Of a stretch of 64,000 nt of DNA, positions 11,766 to 23,269 are shown piece by piece. Position numbers and translations under genes: made by a program. The stretch is from Cunninghamia lanceolata (Eukaryota; Streptophyta; Pinopsida; Cupressales; Cupressaceae). Location of the stretch: the NCBI GenBank assembly GCA_027924645.1, contig BSBN01000850.1, forward strand, positions 1,767,501 through 1,831,500. Direction: 5' to 3'. The stretch's first letter is position 1; every line of letters begins with the position of its first letter. The notes below the pieces were generated by a model. It was not told where the DNA came from, ran no database searches, and was given only the letters and a program-made list of their open reading frames with translations.

Positions 11766-12985
11766 TTAAAATTTTTGGCACTGTAAAAAGTCTTTTGTTG
11801 GGAAAATATCTGACATCTCAATTTGAATTAATGCAGTGGAAGAGCCCTCTGAAGCAAGTGGAGAAGTGTGATAATTATCCTCAATGGTTGGCAAAATATG
11901 ATAATTCAGCCTTGTATGTTTTGGATCACCTGTGTGATCCACAAGACTGACATCTTTATAAATCCTCAATTGTTTTGTACCAGTTCTAATCCAAGCAAGT
12001 TCCTCCACCATCTCTCTCATGGACAGTCTTGCTTTTGGTTCCACTTCCAAACATGCTTTTGCTAAACTCGCCATTTTCTCCATCTGCTCTTTATTTTCCT
12101 CTTTCACCACATTAGGATCTAAAATATCTGTGAGGTGGTTGTTATTAATTGTGGATAGGAAATGGTGATACAAAGTGCACATGGATCCTTGTATAGGCAA
12201 CACAGGTGGTAGACCAATGAGAAGCTCCAACAAAACCACACCGAAGCTATAAACGTCACTCTTGTCTGTAAACTGATTGGTCCTCATGAACTCTGGATCC
12301 ACATAACCTAGAGTGCCTGACAGAAACATGGTTCTAAGATGCATTTCATCGAAAGGTTGTAGATGAGAAATACCAAATTCTGCTACTTTTGGTGTGAATG
12401 CGTTGTCTAACAAAATGTTTGAGGATTTTATGTCGCAATGGAAAATGGGCTAAGAGGCTTCACCATGCATGTATGCTATACCCTCTGCAATCTCTATGGC
12501 AATCTGCCACCTTCTTTCCTAGGACAAGTTCTTCCCTGAATGTAGATGATGAAAGAGTGTTCCATTTGGCACAAATTTGTATACAAGCAATGGAAGTTGA
12601 GTGGGGAGGCAACAACCGATCAATTTCACTACATTTCTATGATTGATATGGGATAAAATCACAATTTCGTTAATGAACTATGGGGAAAATTCTTTAGGCT
12701 TTTTTATCGCCATTGGCATGCCGTCTAAGAAAATGCCTTTGTACATAGTGGCAAAGTCACCTCTTCCTAACTCTATTGAGTAATTGTTGGAGGCTATTTC
12801 TAACTCTCTTTCAGAGAACATTCGCAGGCTCTTTCTTCCTCCCATGGAAGCAATGTGTTCTTGTAGCTCAACACCTCCATTCTCTATGAAATTCATGTCC
12901 CCAACATATTTCAAATGACGCGTCCTCAGCCACCAAAATAATCCACCCGCAACAAAGAAAACTCCAACAAATGAAGAAATAGAGC

Positions 12986-13467
12986 CTGTTGAAATAACAA
13001 ACAGGAAATTTTTATTAATTATATATATGAAAACAATTGGATAGCATGGATTATAATATTATGAAATTAGAGGTTGTTTTTCTTTTAGAGAAGATTTAAT
13101 TTTTTTAATCCAAACAATTAGATTTTTTTGGATATAGCCCTTTTTTTATAAAAATTATTGGACTATATAAATATGGACATCTCTATCTTTATTTAGTAGA
13201 GTAACATCTAAACTAAAAATTGTCCTTACTTTAAGTTGTTATGAGGAGGGAGATCCACTCTATCAAAATAAACACCATTATCTTCACCAATTGAACTATA
13301 ATCTTTTAGAGGTATGATTGAGTCAAGTTTGACCCTAAATAACTTTGACAATGTACTTTTAATTCTAATTTAAATATATATTTACTCAACATATTATAAT
13401 TCATCCAATTAATTTATTAAAAAAAATTAGAACAGCCAAAATACAAGAAGACATACGGCATGTTTAC
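12986..13467 (-). other. Intron between EGF-Ca exon and TM/kinase exon
   Basis: Donor reads ACAG|GTAAAC and acceptor TTTCAACAG|GC on the minus strand. The phase-1 junction rebuilds a codon that leads straight into the TM segment, which supports the model. Confidence 0.7.
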
Positions 13468-13629
13468 CTGTAATTACAGATTTGTGGGAGTTATTTGAGC
13501 TCGACGATTGGCATCTTGTCCCGTTTTAAAAGCCATCTCCACTATAACCCTTTTTACATGAACAACTGTAAGAACCAGGCAATTTACTACATACGCCACC
13601 GACCGATGATTCAACACACTCATTCAAAT

Positions 13630-13721
13630 CTCTACGACTGCATGCGTGCATATCTATTCATTCAACAGAGTGAAAAGAGTCTCCAATACAAGAAAACACC
13701 AGATAACAGTGGAGATCATAC
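13630..13721 (-). other. Intron between the two EGF exons
   Basis: Donor CACAG|GTATG follows NGTGCT. Acceptor GTAGAG|AT gives Asp-Leu-Asn-Glu-Cys, the expected start of an EGF-Ca domain. Confidence 0.65.
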
Positions 13722-13906
13722 CTGTGCAACCAGTGCCATTAAAGTAACCATTCCCTTCATAGCCTGGAAGACATTCACATGAGTGGCCAGTTGTAGTGTT
13801 TATGCATTTCGCTTCCTTGGCGCAAGAGTAATTGGCTATTCCATTGGCCATCAAGCAATTCTCATGGCTGATGCCCCAGTCAAGGCGGAGGCCGTAATGA
13901 GACTAT

Positions 13907-14316
13907 ATATACTAAGGTATATCATAATATTTTAAGGGCACCTTTGAATAGATAACCATCATTAAAAAATTGCTTGATAGGCAAGGTTGACTGTCAAATT
14001 TAAGCCCCTGGTGGTAGTTATGTTGAAGATATTATATATCTTTGTAGCCTTTTGAAAGGCAATAAATTGTAATTGGAGTTGCGTAAGGATTGTAATTTTT
14101 TTGTAACAATAAGAATACCAATACTTTGCTCCATGGATGTTTCTTTGGCATATTATTAGAGTTTTACAACGTAAATCTTGATGTTGTTCTTTGATCATTT
14201 ATTCTGTTAGTTTGTTATTATGTTATTGTCCTAATTTCTTTGTAACTAATTTATGTTGCAATATTATATGATTCTAGAGATTTAAGTTTATCATTAAAAT
14301 CTGAAGGTTTTCAACA
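13907..14316 (+). repeat. Truncated 5' LTR of copia-1
   Basis: Non-coding sequence ending in TTTTCAACA at 14316, two bases before a primer site (14319-14330, TGGTATCAAATA, a decayed initiator-Met type). The start does not resemble the 3' LTR start (TGTTGGATTT at 23983), so the upstream part of this LTR is missing, apparently where it meets the WAK exon. Confidence 0.6.
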
Positions 14317-14361
14317 AGTGGTATCAAATATTTTATTTTCCAACAATTGTGTTAGTATTTC

Positions 14362-15165
14362 GTGTTTGTTCTGCAACATCAAATGGTAAAGATTTCAAAT
14401 GACAGGTTCAAGGTAGATAAATTCAATGGGAAGAATAACTTTGAGTTGTGGAAGCTCAAGATGTGTGATCTGTTGGTGCAACAAGGATTGCACAAGGCAT
14501 TGGTAGGAAAGTCAAAGAAACCTGCAAATATGACTGATAAGGACTAGGAAGATCTAGATACAAGAGCTCTTAGGACAATTCGGTTGTCTTTGGAAGATGA
14601 TTTTCTTTCCAATATTGTTGGAGAGGAAACAACAGTAGGCTAATGGAGTAGAATGGAGAGCCTTTACATGACAAAATCCTTGAGAAGCAAAATTTACTTG
14701 AAGAGGTAGTTGTATAGTTTGTGAACGAAGGTATCAAAATTGTTGATCATTTAAATGTTTTCTATACTCTTATGTGCCAATTAACTAGTATGGGTGTAAA
14801 AATTGAAGATGAAGACAAAGGCAGTTACATTATTGTGTTCATTGCGTAAAACCTAGAATCACTTAGTCACTTCCATTAGCTTTAGCATAACTGACACCTT
14901 TGAATTTGATTTTGTTGTGGTAGATTTGTTGCCTGAGGAGGTGTGGAGGAAATTTAATACATAAACCTCGAGACCCAAAGTAATGGTGGCTATAGGTCAA
15001 TCCACAAATAAGGGACAGAATTTGAGAGGTACATTGAGATCTAAGTCAAAAGGAAAAAAGAGTAAGGGAAAATGTTGGTACTGCAACAAATTTGGGCATC
15101 TCAAGAAAGATTGTTGGAAGAGGAAAGAAGACAATGATGACTCCAAAAAAGAAGCATCCAGTTGA
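14362..15165 (+). pseudogene. gag: copia-1 gag remnant
   Basis: Ty1/copia gag. It opens with FKVDKFNGKNNFELWKLKM and continues past a TAG at about 14545 as recognisable gag text (RALRTIRLSLEDDFL). Several stops and frame slips follow between 14640 and 14960. The nucleocapsid knuckle CWYCNKFGHLKKDC (CX2CX4HX4C) is intact at about 15091-15132. It lies directly after the primer site, as expected for the start of a copia polyprotein. Confidence 0.85.
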
Positions 15166-15512
15166 AACAAGTTTAGGTACGGGTGATTAAGTACTATATG
15201 AACTTGTAATATTTCACAATAGCATGAGGAATGGTTATTATATTCTAGTACTTCACGTCACATGTGTCCACATAGAAGTTAGTTTTCTTCTTACCAAACT
15301 ATTGATGGTGATGTTGTTCTGATGGGAAATAATGTTTCTTGTAAGACTGTTGGGATTGGAAGCATTAAGATTAAAATATTTGATGGTATTGTGATGACAT
15401 TGATACAAGTAAGACATGTACTAGAACTAAAAAATAATTTAATTTCCTTGGGAGTTTTTGATTCTGGAGGTTATAAATTTACATGTCAAGGTGGAGCATT
15501 GAAAGTATCTGT
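15166..15512 (+). pseudogene. pol: copia-1 protease remnant, interrupted by an insertion
   Basis: The text HMCPHRS and SSYQTIDGDVVLMGN identifies the copia protease region. The catalytic D-S-G has become Y-S-S (Tyr codon at 15241-15243) and a TAG follows. From 15322 it reads MGNNVSCKTVGIGSIKIK to GGALKVSVV and then breaks at about 15512, where the nested element begins. The frame resumes at about 21129 with SKGIMVLMKPAKIGNLYKL, so almost no host sequence was lost. Confidence 0.8.
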
Positions 15513-17374
15513 TGTCACGTGAAATTGCACCCTGCTTGAATCCTATTCAAGCATTCCAATTAAACAATGGGACTGATCTCAAGGTGTGGGACCTTCCAAA
15601 TGAGATCAGACCTCTAGAGAAGGTTGGTTCCTCTTTCTAAGCTTAAGGCTCAAAGAAATTGACTAAACCTTTGCTAATGATTGCTAGGGGAAAAGGGATA
15701 AAGGGAATGCAGAAAAGGAAATTTGATGCACCAAGATTTAAGATATTGGAATGCAACTGACATAGCACAATAACGATCTCAAATACTGAAGGTGATTCAC
15801 ACAAACTCATGCAGGCTTAGACAAAGTTTAAGGTAGAGAGATGAAAGTATGAAAGGGACCATTTTATCCACAATACACATCTTACATCTATCAAATAAAC
15901 ATAGTACAAGAATAATGAGAGAGGTAAAATTTAGTTTATATTGATCATAGAGGCTAAATAACCATTACAAAAGAAGAAGAATTTAATAAAAGTGTGAAAT
16001 AGACTCAAAATGACAAATTCTTCTTCATTGGCAAACTGGTGTAGAGACATGAGCGGCTCAACAAAAGAGCATAGTCCATCAAATCCACCTAGTTCTAGAG
16101 AAAACTACAAGGCCTGAACCTTCAAAGAACTTCCTACCTCTGAGAGTGACCCAACATAGCCAACCAACACCAATACATCTTTTACATATGCATATATATC
16201 CTTTTCAAACCGCTGTGGCAGTCATGGCCATGGAACGAGAAGTCAAAAAGAAAAGGACATTGCCCATACTATAATAACTTTGTTTTTGTGTCCTTGGAGT
16301 GCACCCAAATGGCTTTGCCCATGAAATCTGCTAAAAAGAGTGTTCACCCATGCCATGAGTACAAGGATTTAAGGAAAGAGAGGCTATAATGGTATGGGGA
16401 AGTTAGAAATCAATCTTCTACAAGAAATCATAATCTAGAGGAACATTAATGGCAACTAGGAGAGTCGTTGAGCAAGCCTGCTATGTCTAGAAGAGTGGAA
16501 AATGTGCCTAGAAGGCAAAAGGGTTGGGCCCTGATAGATCAGACTTCCTCTGATCGGTCTTCCACTGATCGAGCTTTGAAAATGTGAAGGAGGGAACCCC
16601 ATCCTCTGAAGTTCAAGAGAAGAGAAATCATCAGGCTTCAAAGGTTGAGCCCTCACTGCTACGTTGTTCTCTAGAATGAAGAAGAGCTCGACCTCCACCT
16701 CCGCAACACTTAGCTGATTTGAGAAATCAACAGAGATCAAGCCTTAGGCCTTCCACTTGTCACCTTCAGAAAAGAAGAAGAGAGAAGAGAGAACTCCCAA
16801 CATCCACTTTTCAAAAGACTTAGCCATTTTTATATTTCGACGAACTTCAGTCCTCTGGCCTTCCATCCTCCGCCTTCTGCTAGATGGAAAGGGAAAAGAC
16901 AACAACCTCGACATCCATGCTCCGCAACACTTTAGAACATTGAAAACAACTGAGATCAAGCCTCAGGCCTTCCTCATTCCACCTTCTGAAAGGGAAAGGA
17001 AGAAGGAAGGAGAAACCTCTAAAATCCAACATCTAACATACTTAGAGAATTTTATTTGTTGGGCTTCAGCAAGTAGACCTCTAGCCTTCCACCTTTCAAA
17101 AGGAAGAACGCAGAAGAGAGAACTCCCAACCTCCGCTTTCCAAAAGACTTAGCCATATACAAGTGGCCAAGGTGGAGTTCAGGGCTGATAGACATGGCAT
17201 GATGCAGAGGAGAAGCCTGAACTTTAAAACTCTAAAAACACTGAAAACATAAGGTAAACTTAGAATTTTTGGGACTTAGCCATTTTGGATGGTTTTATCT
17301 TGCATTTCAAAAGGTGGGAACACTAGGATCATTGATCGTTAGGCTATTTAGCTAGAAGGCAAAATAAGATAACA
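15513..17374. repeat. Left LTR of the nested element
   Basis: Matches 19312-21127 over its length. It contains a (CA)TATATA box-like sequence at about 16188-16200 that is repeated in the other copy at about 19940. No coding potential. Confidence 0.8.
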
Positions 17375-17734
17375 TTTTGGTGACTATACAAGGGTGTTTT
17401 CCTACTAAACACTGGGATCCAGAGGCCTTATCAATCCATTAGGTACAGAGTCAAAGGGAACATCAACAAGAATAGAGATTGGCTAGACCAACTCAAAATT
17501 GAGCACTACCTCTGAGAAACAAGACAAGGCAAAACAAACAAGGCCAGCATCCTCCCAATGAGAATGCGGCTTGTGCAAAAGCACTTAGAGGAAAGGAAAC
17601 CTAAAACAAAAACTAAACTAACCTACAGCTACAATAACCAACAAGGAAATGACATTAAACAAACCCATTAACTGATTTTTCAAAATAACTACCCTTTCTC
17701 AATAATTTACAATGCCTTAGATGCTTGTGGGCAA

Positions 17735-18979
17735 TTAACATGAGGTGGGGGAGGGTGGGCATATGACAAATTGACAAAACACTTCCCCCAAAATGAGAAT
17801 AAACTCACTTACCCACTTGGATTGATTGTTGATGCAACTTCCTAGAAGTGGATAAAAAGGTTGACCCCATTTATTTTGATGCCCAACTCCATGCTTAGGA
17901 GTAAGCATGACAAGTGGTGACTCTTCATGACATGTCTCTATGTGGGTTAGATGCCTGATAGGACATCCCTTTGAAATGACATGCAAATCAATAGAGTTGA
18001 TCTCATGCCTCTACTATGATTCTTTCTCTTCTTGTTGGTTTGAATGCTCTACCTCTAGTGGCTTGATTGGAAATATGACTTTCTCCACCTTGTGATCATG
18101 TTGTTTAGAGAGACCATCAAAAATAGGCTATGAAAATGAGCCTTGTACATGCTCAATGGTGAAATCTCCCCCACCAAGAAGTTGATATCCTTGTTGGATA
18201 ATCAAGAACAAATTTTTAATTTGTTATTTCCCATGTTTGATCTTTACATCGTTATCTTCAATAAAATATGGGAGCTCCTCAAACAGGCCTACATCATTAA
18301 CCTTTACACTTTCCCATATAGGGCTATTTTCATGCCCCTCTTCATGAGCTGGAACCTTACCATTATGTTGGGCCTTAACCTACAATAGCTTTCCATCATT
18401 TTCATTGCCTTTATGTTGCTCCAAAATTGCAATAGGCTAAACCTGTGTGGAAGGGAGGGGTTGCCTGAAACTGGGAATGGAGGGGACAGATTGGGCTTCT
18501 AGCCTATTTTGGGCAAGCAGTTTCCTTATTTTTTCTTCTTTAGCTACAATCTATAAAGCCAAGTTTTCCTGATAAGATCTTTCCTCTACCTCCATTTGTT
18601 GTTGAAGATGAGCTTGATAAGCAAGCTCATCTTGCTACTGGTTATACATTTGCTCTCTGCAAATGTCATCCAACATCCTATTAATGTGCAACAAGAAGTC
18701 TTTGCCACTCATGCTGCTAAAATCATAGTCCAATTGAGGTGGGTTAGTAGGGTGACCATATTCGTTTGGAGTGAAAGGGGCCTCTTGAGGCTAATAGTAA
18801 CCATGAGCGGGGGCAAGAGGGATGTAAGAATCATGAGGATGATGATATTTTGTTGTTGCAGGGATGTATGGCATAAAACCAGAGGCATATTGAGTTTGAT
18901 ATTGCTGGTATGGGGGCCAATAACTTGCATGTTGGCTAGGAGGAGGGGAGTAGCCATAACTCCCATAAATATTTGACAT
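17735..18979 (-). pseudogene. Single long frame of about 415 codons in the nested element
   Basis: Read on the minus strand from ATG at 18979, one frame runs to a TAA at 17735 with no frameshift. It is broken by nine internal stops: eight TAG and one TAA. The N-terminus is Y/P/Q/H-rich (MSNIYGSYGYSPPPSQHASY). A charged, Gln-rich helical stretch follows (SGKDFLLHINRMLDDICREQ, then HLQQQMEVEERSYQENL), then an acidic and His-rich middle and a C-terminus with GHQNKWGQPFYPLL. I recognise no conserved domain. It may be a gag-like product if the element points minus, or an antisense product of the kind reported in Tat-lineage gypsy elements if it points plus. Position near the right LTR (333 bp) suits either. 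Confidence 0.6.
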
Positions 18980-19311
18980 TTTAAAGAATTGAAAAGTAGA
19001 GATATATCAAAATATTTTCAAAAATAAGGGGAATAGGTCTTCCTTTGAAAAATAACCTCATACTAGAGAGAGTCGCCAAGTGATTTGGGATGCTTATAAA
19101 AGCATGATAGACTAGGAATACCACCAAAATCCTGATCTTTGATGAATCTTTAAGTGCTTGGGGTGCTTCCACAAGAAAATTTGTTCAACAAAGTCACCAT
19201 GATGCTTGTTGAATTCTTTCATAGTTGCATGTGAACTAAGAACAACACCAAGTCTTCTTAGTTCAGCTCTCAGTCAGAGCAGTGGATCCCATCGGGTGTG
19301 CTAGAAACTAC

Positions 19312-21127
19312 TATCATGTGAAATTGCACCCTACTTGAAGCCTGTTCAAACATTCCAATGACACAATGAGAAGGCTAGTTCCTCTTTCTAAGCTTAAGGC
19401 TCGGAGAAATTGACTAAATCTACACTAATGATCACTAGGGGAAAAGGGATATAGGGAATGTAGAAAAGGAAATGGTGATGTACCAAGATTTAGAATGTTG
19501 GAATGCAACTGACATAGCATAATAATGATCTCAAATGCTAAAGGGGATTCACACAGACTCATGTGGGCTCAAATAGAGGTTAAGGCAAAGAGATGAAAGT
19601 ATGAAAGCCTGGAACATTTTATCTAGAATACATATCTTACATCTATCAAACAAACACAATGCAAGAATAATGAGAGAGGCAAAATTCAATTTATATTGAT
19701 CATAGAGGCTAAATAGCCATTACAAAAGAAGGAGAATTCATTACATGTGTGAAATAGACACAAAATGAAAGACTCTCATTCATTGACAAACTAGTGTAGA
19801 GACACAAGAGGCTCAACAAAAAAGCACAATCCATCAAATCCACCCTGTTTTGGAGAAATCCACAAGGCCTAAATTTGCAAAGAGCATTCTACCTCTAAAA
19901 GTGACCCAACGTAGCCAACCAACACTAATACATCTTTTACATATGCATATATATATCCTTTTCAAATCATTGTAGCAGTCATGGATGTGGAAGGCGAAGT
20001 CAACAAGGAAAGGATGTTGTACATACTACAATAACTTCATTTTTGTGTCCTTGGAGTGCACCCACATGGCTCTACCCATGAAATCCACTAAAAAAGAGTG
20101 TTTGCCCCTGCCATGAGTACAAGGATTTAAGGCAAGAGACTATAATGGAATGGGGAGGTGAGAAATCCATCTTCTATAAGCAATCAGGCTCTAGAGGAGT
20201 ATTAGTTGCTACCAGGAGAGTCATTGAGCAGTCCTATTGTGTCTAGCATAGTAGAAAATGCACTTGGAAGGCCAAAGGGCTGGGCACCAACAGATCAAAC
20301 TTCCTCTGATCAGTTTTCCACCAATTGGGCTTTGAAAATATGGAGGAAACCCCAACCTCTGAAGTCCAAGAGAAGAGAAATCATCAGGCTTTAAGGGTTA
20401 GGCCTTCATCGTTACATCATTCTTTTGAAAGAAGAAGATCTCAACCTCCACATTTGTAGCACTTAGCTGATTTGAGAAATCGGTGGAGATCGGGCCTTAG
20501 GCCTTTTGCTTGTCACCTTCAAAAAAGAAGAAGAGAGAAGAAAGAACTCTTGGCCTCCACTATCTGAAAAACTTAGCCATATTTATAGTTTGATAGACTT
20601 TGGCTCTCAGGCCTTCCATCCTTTGCCTTTTGCTAGATATAAAGAGAAAAGATAGCAACCCTGACATCCGTGCTCTGCAACACTTTAGAACATTGAAAAT
20701 GACAGAGATCAGGCCTCAAGCCTTCCTCATTCCACCTTCTGAAAGGGAAAGGAAGAAGGAAGGAGAAACCTCTGAAGTCTAACATCCAACATACTTAGAG
20801 CATTTTACTTATCAAGCTTCAGCAAGCAAACCTCCGACCTTCCACCTTTCAAAAGGAAGAACACGGAAGAGAGAACTCTTGACCTCTACTTTCTGAAAGA
20901 CTTAGCCATATACAAGTGACCAAGGTAGAGTTCGGGGCTCATAGACATGCTATGATGAAGAGGAGAAGCCCAAACTTCAAAACTTTGAAAACACTAAAAA
21001 CACAAGGAAAACTTAGGATTCTGGGGACTTAGCCATTTTGTATGGTTTTCTCTTGCATTTGAAAAGGTGGGAACACTAGGATCATGGATCCTTAGGCTAT
21101 TTGGCTAGAAGGAAAAATAGGATAATA
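19312..21127. repeat. Right LTR of the nested element
   Basis: Direct repeat of 15513-17374. It ends at GATAATA, after which copia-1 protease/integrase text resumes. Confidence 0.8.
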
Positions 21128-22170
21128 GTGTCCAAGGGCATTATGGTGCTAATGAAGCCTGCAAAAATTGGGAACCTTTACAAGTTACTTGGGAGTATTG
21201 AAATAAGTGAATTAGCAGTGGTATCTAAAAATGTAAATGAATCTACTCATTTAAATGGCATCAACAACTGGGCCATATGAGCAAAAAAGGGCTAAAGGTA
21301 CTGGTAAATCTAAGTTACTTCCAAATTTAAAATCTCTGAATTTGAATTTCTACAAGCATTGTGTCTTTGGAAAGTAGTGTAGATAGAAGTTTTCAAAATA
21401 GATAGTCATACAAGTAAGGGTATCCTAAATTATATTCATTCAAATGTTTGGGGACCATCCCCTATAGTTTCATTTGGAGGATCATCATATTTTATGACAT
21501 TTATAGATGATTACTTTAGATAGGTGTGGGTCTATATTCTTAAAAGGAAAGTTGATGTGTTTAGTGTTTTTAAGCAGTTTAGAGCTTTTTTTGAAAGGAG
21601 TACTAGCAAGTCAATCAAGTGTTTAAGAACAAATAATGGAGGCAAGTTCACATCTAAATTATTGCAATGAAGCTAGGATCAAAAGGCATAAAACCATAGT
21701 TTACACTCCTCACCAAAATGGTGTTGTTGAATGAATGAATAGGACTCTTCTAGAGAGAGAAAGGAGTATGCTCAATAATGCCAAGTTGGAGCAAGAGTTG
21801 TGGGAAGAAGTAGTCAATGCAGTATGTTAGATCTAATAAATTTGTCACCATTAATTTTAGTAGACTATAAGATTCCTGAAGAGGTATGGAAAAGTGATTC
21901 TTGTGATTACTCAAATCTGAATTTTTTTTATTGTGATGCTTATGCTCTTATTTCAAAAGATCAGTGCTCTAAGTTGGACTCTAAATCAAAGAAGTATATC
22001 TTTGTTGGTGATGGTGATGGAGTTAAGGGATATAGATTGTGGGATCCTACTGCCCATAAAATCATCATTAACGGAAATGTAGTTTTTGATGAATCTCCTC
22101 TCATAAAATCAAACATAGTAGAAGTTGAAATAAAACATGAACAAGTACCACAAAATCAAAAAATTTAGTT
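21128..22170 (+). pseudogene. pol: copia-1 integrase remnant
   Basis: Resumes the copia-1 polyprotein after the nested element. The core is readable as VWGPSPIVSFGGSSYFMTF, then LRTNNGGKF and NGVVE-MNRTLLERERSM. The first two catalytic Asp codons are now Asn (21443-21445 and 21632-21634), both G-to-A changes, so the enzyme would be dead even without the stops. The stretch 21800-22168 holds the C-terminal region (DSKSKKYIFVGDGDGVKGYR). Confidence 0.85.
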
Positions 22171-22384
22171 GGAAACTCAACTTCATCTAAATAGAAAAAA
22201 GGGGGGCAAGAAGAATCTTTTGAAAGACGAGAATGCAGAAAATAAACAATAAAATGTGGCAATGCCACAATTAACTCTAAGGAGATCTACACAAATCAGA
22301 AATCCTCGTAAAAGGTATGATGATTATAGTTTATCTATTGCTTTGATTTCTAATGATGGGGAACCTAGTTGTTATTAGGAAGCG

Positions 22385-22736
22385 ATGGATGATATTGAAA
22401 GTGCTAAATGGAAAGTAGCAATGAAAAAAAAAATTGATGCCTTGGAGAAGAATAAAACATGGGACTTGGTAGAACTCCCAAAGGGTAGAAAAATTAGTGG
22501 TTGCAAATGGGTCTACAAACTGAAGAAAGGTTTTGGTGATAAAGTTGAAAGGTACAAAGCAAGACTGGTAGTGAAAGGGTAGATATGCTCAAAAGGAAGG
22601 TATTGATTTCTATGAATTTTTTCCACCAGTTGTTAAGCTTGTTTTTATTTGAGCAATATTAGTACTAGTTGCTTTACTTGATTTAGTGTTAGAGAAGCTA
22701 GATGTTAAAAAAACAATTTTACATGGATATTTGGAA

Positions 22737-22796
<60 letters not shown>

Positions 22797-23230
22797 GGTT
22801 GGCTTAGGATCACAAGAGAAAATTTGTTTGCAAACTTAGGAAGTCATTGTATGGCTTGAAGCAATCACTGAGGCAAATTCCTTCATGGTGAGCCAAAATT
22901 TTACAAGAAGTGAATATGACCATTGTATTTACTTCAAAAGTTTGGAAAATGGATTATTCCTTATCTTGGTGTTATATGTTGATGATATGCTTGTAGCAAG
23001 AAAAAGCATTGTAGAGATCAACAAGTTAAAGGTTCAATGGGTTAGGACATTTGATATGAAGGATCTAGGAGCAGCAAACCAAATTTTGGGCATGGAGATA
23101 CACAAAGATAGGAAAAATGGTAAACTTTGGTTATCACAACAAAAGTATGTGGAGAAGATCCTCATGAGATTTGGCATGAAGAATGTGAAACTGGTAAAAT
23201 ATTCCTTTGGCTTCTCATTTTAAGTTTTCT
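22385..23230 (+). pseudogene. pol: copia-1 reverse transcriptase remnant
   Basis: Copia RT: KWKVAMKKKIDALEKNKTWD and GCKWVYKLKKG, then stops and a (TA)n(GA)n run at 22738-22797. After that come LVLYVDDMLVA (catalytic YVDD intact at about 22972-22990) and FDMKDLGAANQILGMEI. The sequence is on the plus strand in line with gag and integrase. In a live element it copies the RNA to DNA. Confidence 0.87.
22738..22797. repeat. (TA)n(GA)n microsatellite inside RT
   Basis: Compound dinucleotide run replacing the region between the LDVK-type block and the LYGLKQ block of the copia-1 RT. Confidence 0.95.
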
Positions 23231-23269
23231 TCATGTCCTGGTAATAAAGAAGAAAAGGATTACATGTCA

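Larger units (their letters stand above)
11766..13905 (-). pseudogene. WAK-like receptor kinase pseudogene (5' truncated)
   Basis: Receptor-like kinases of this family span the plasma membrane, with wall-facing EGF repeats and a cytosolic Ser/Thr kinase. Three exons fit GT-AG rules. Exon A, 13905-13722, has LDWGISHENC then an EGF segment ending NGTGC. Exon B, 13629-13468, is an EGF-Ca domain (DLNECVESS). Exon C, 12985-11766, has a TM segment (ISSFVGVFFVAGGLFWWL) and the kinase. Damage: TAG stops at 12680-12678, 12521-12519 and 12452-12450, and a 1-nt frame slip in exon B near its 3' end. Catalytic HRD reads HCD (12440-12432) and DFG reads EFG (12380-12372). The ATP-binding lysine (MAIKK) and part of the Gly loop (LGRGDF) remain. 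The N-terminal galacturonan-binding exon is missing; copia-1 abuts at 13906. It is a pseudogene. Confidence 0.85.
15513..21127. mobile_element. Nested LTR element without recognisable gag-pol
   Basis: Two direct repeats of about 1.8 kb (15513-17374 and 19312-21127) flank a 1.94 kb interior, all inside copia-1. The repeat termini are TGTCACG...ATAACA on the left and TATCATG...ATAATA on the right. By eye the repeats differ by over 10% and one has a roughly 50-bp indel, so the insertion is old. The interior has no RT, integrase or protease text. It has one long minus-strand frame (17735-18979). Orientation is unresolved: a primer-site-like TTTTGGTGACT follows the left repeat on plus, while on minus a TTGGCGACTC lies at about 19074-19083. 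A clean target-site duplication is not visible. Confidence 0.78.

Noticed and set aside
12398..12646. 82-codon plus frame across the WAK kinase exon
   Set aside because: Shadow of the minus-strand kinase coding sequence.
18596..18976. 126-codon plus frame in the nested element
   Set aside because: It is the opposite strand of the better-supported minus frame and has no recognisable motif.
19283..19298. GGATCCCATC next to the right LTR of the nested element, as in 5S rRNA (Cassandra-type capture)
   Set aside because: Only about ten bases match the 5S box region; the flanks do not.
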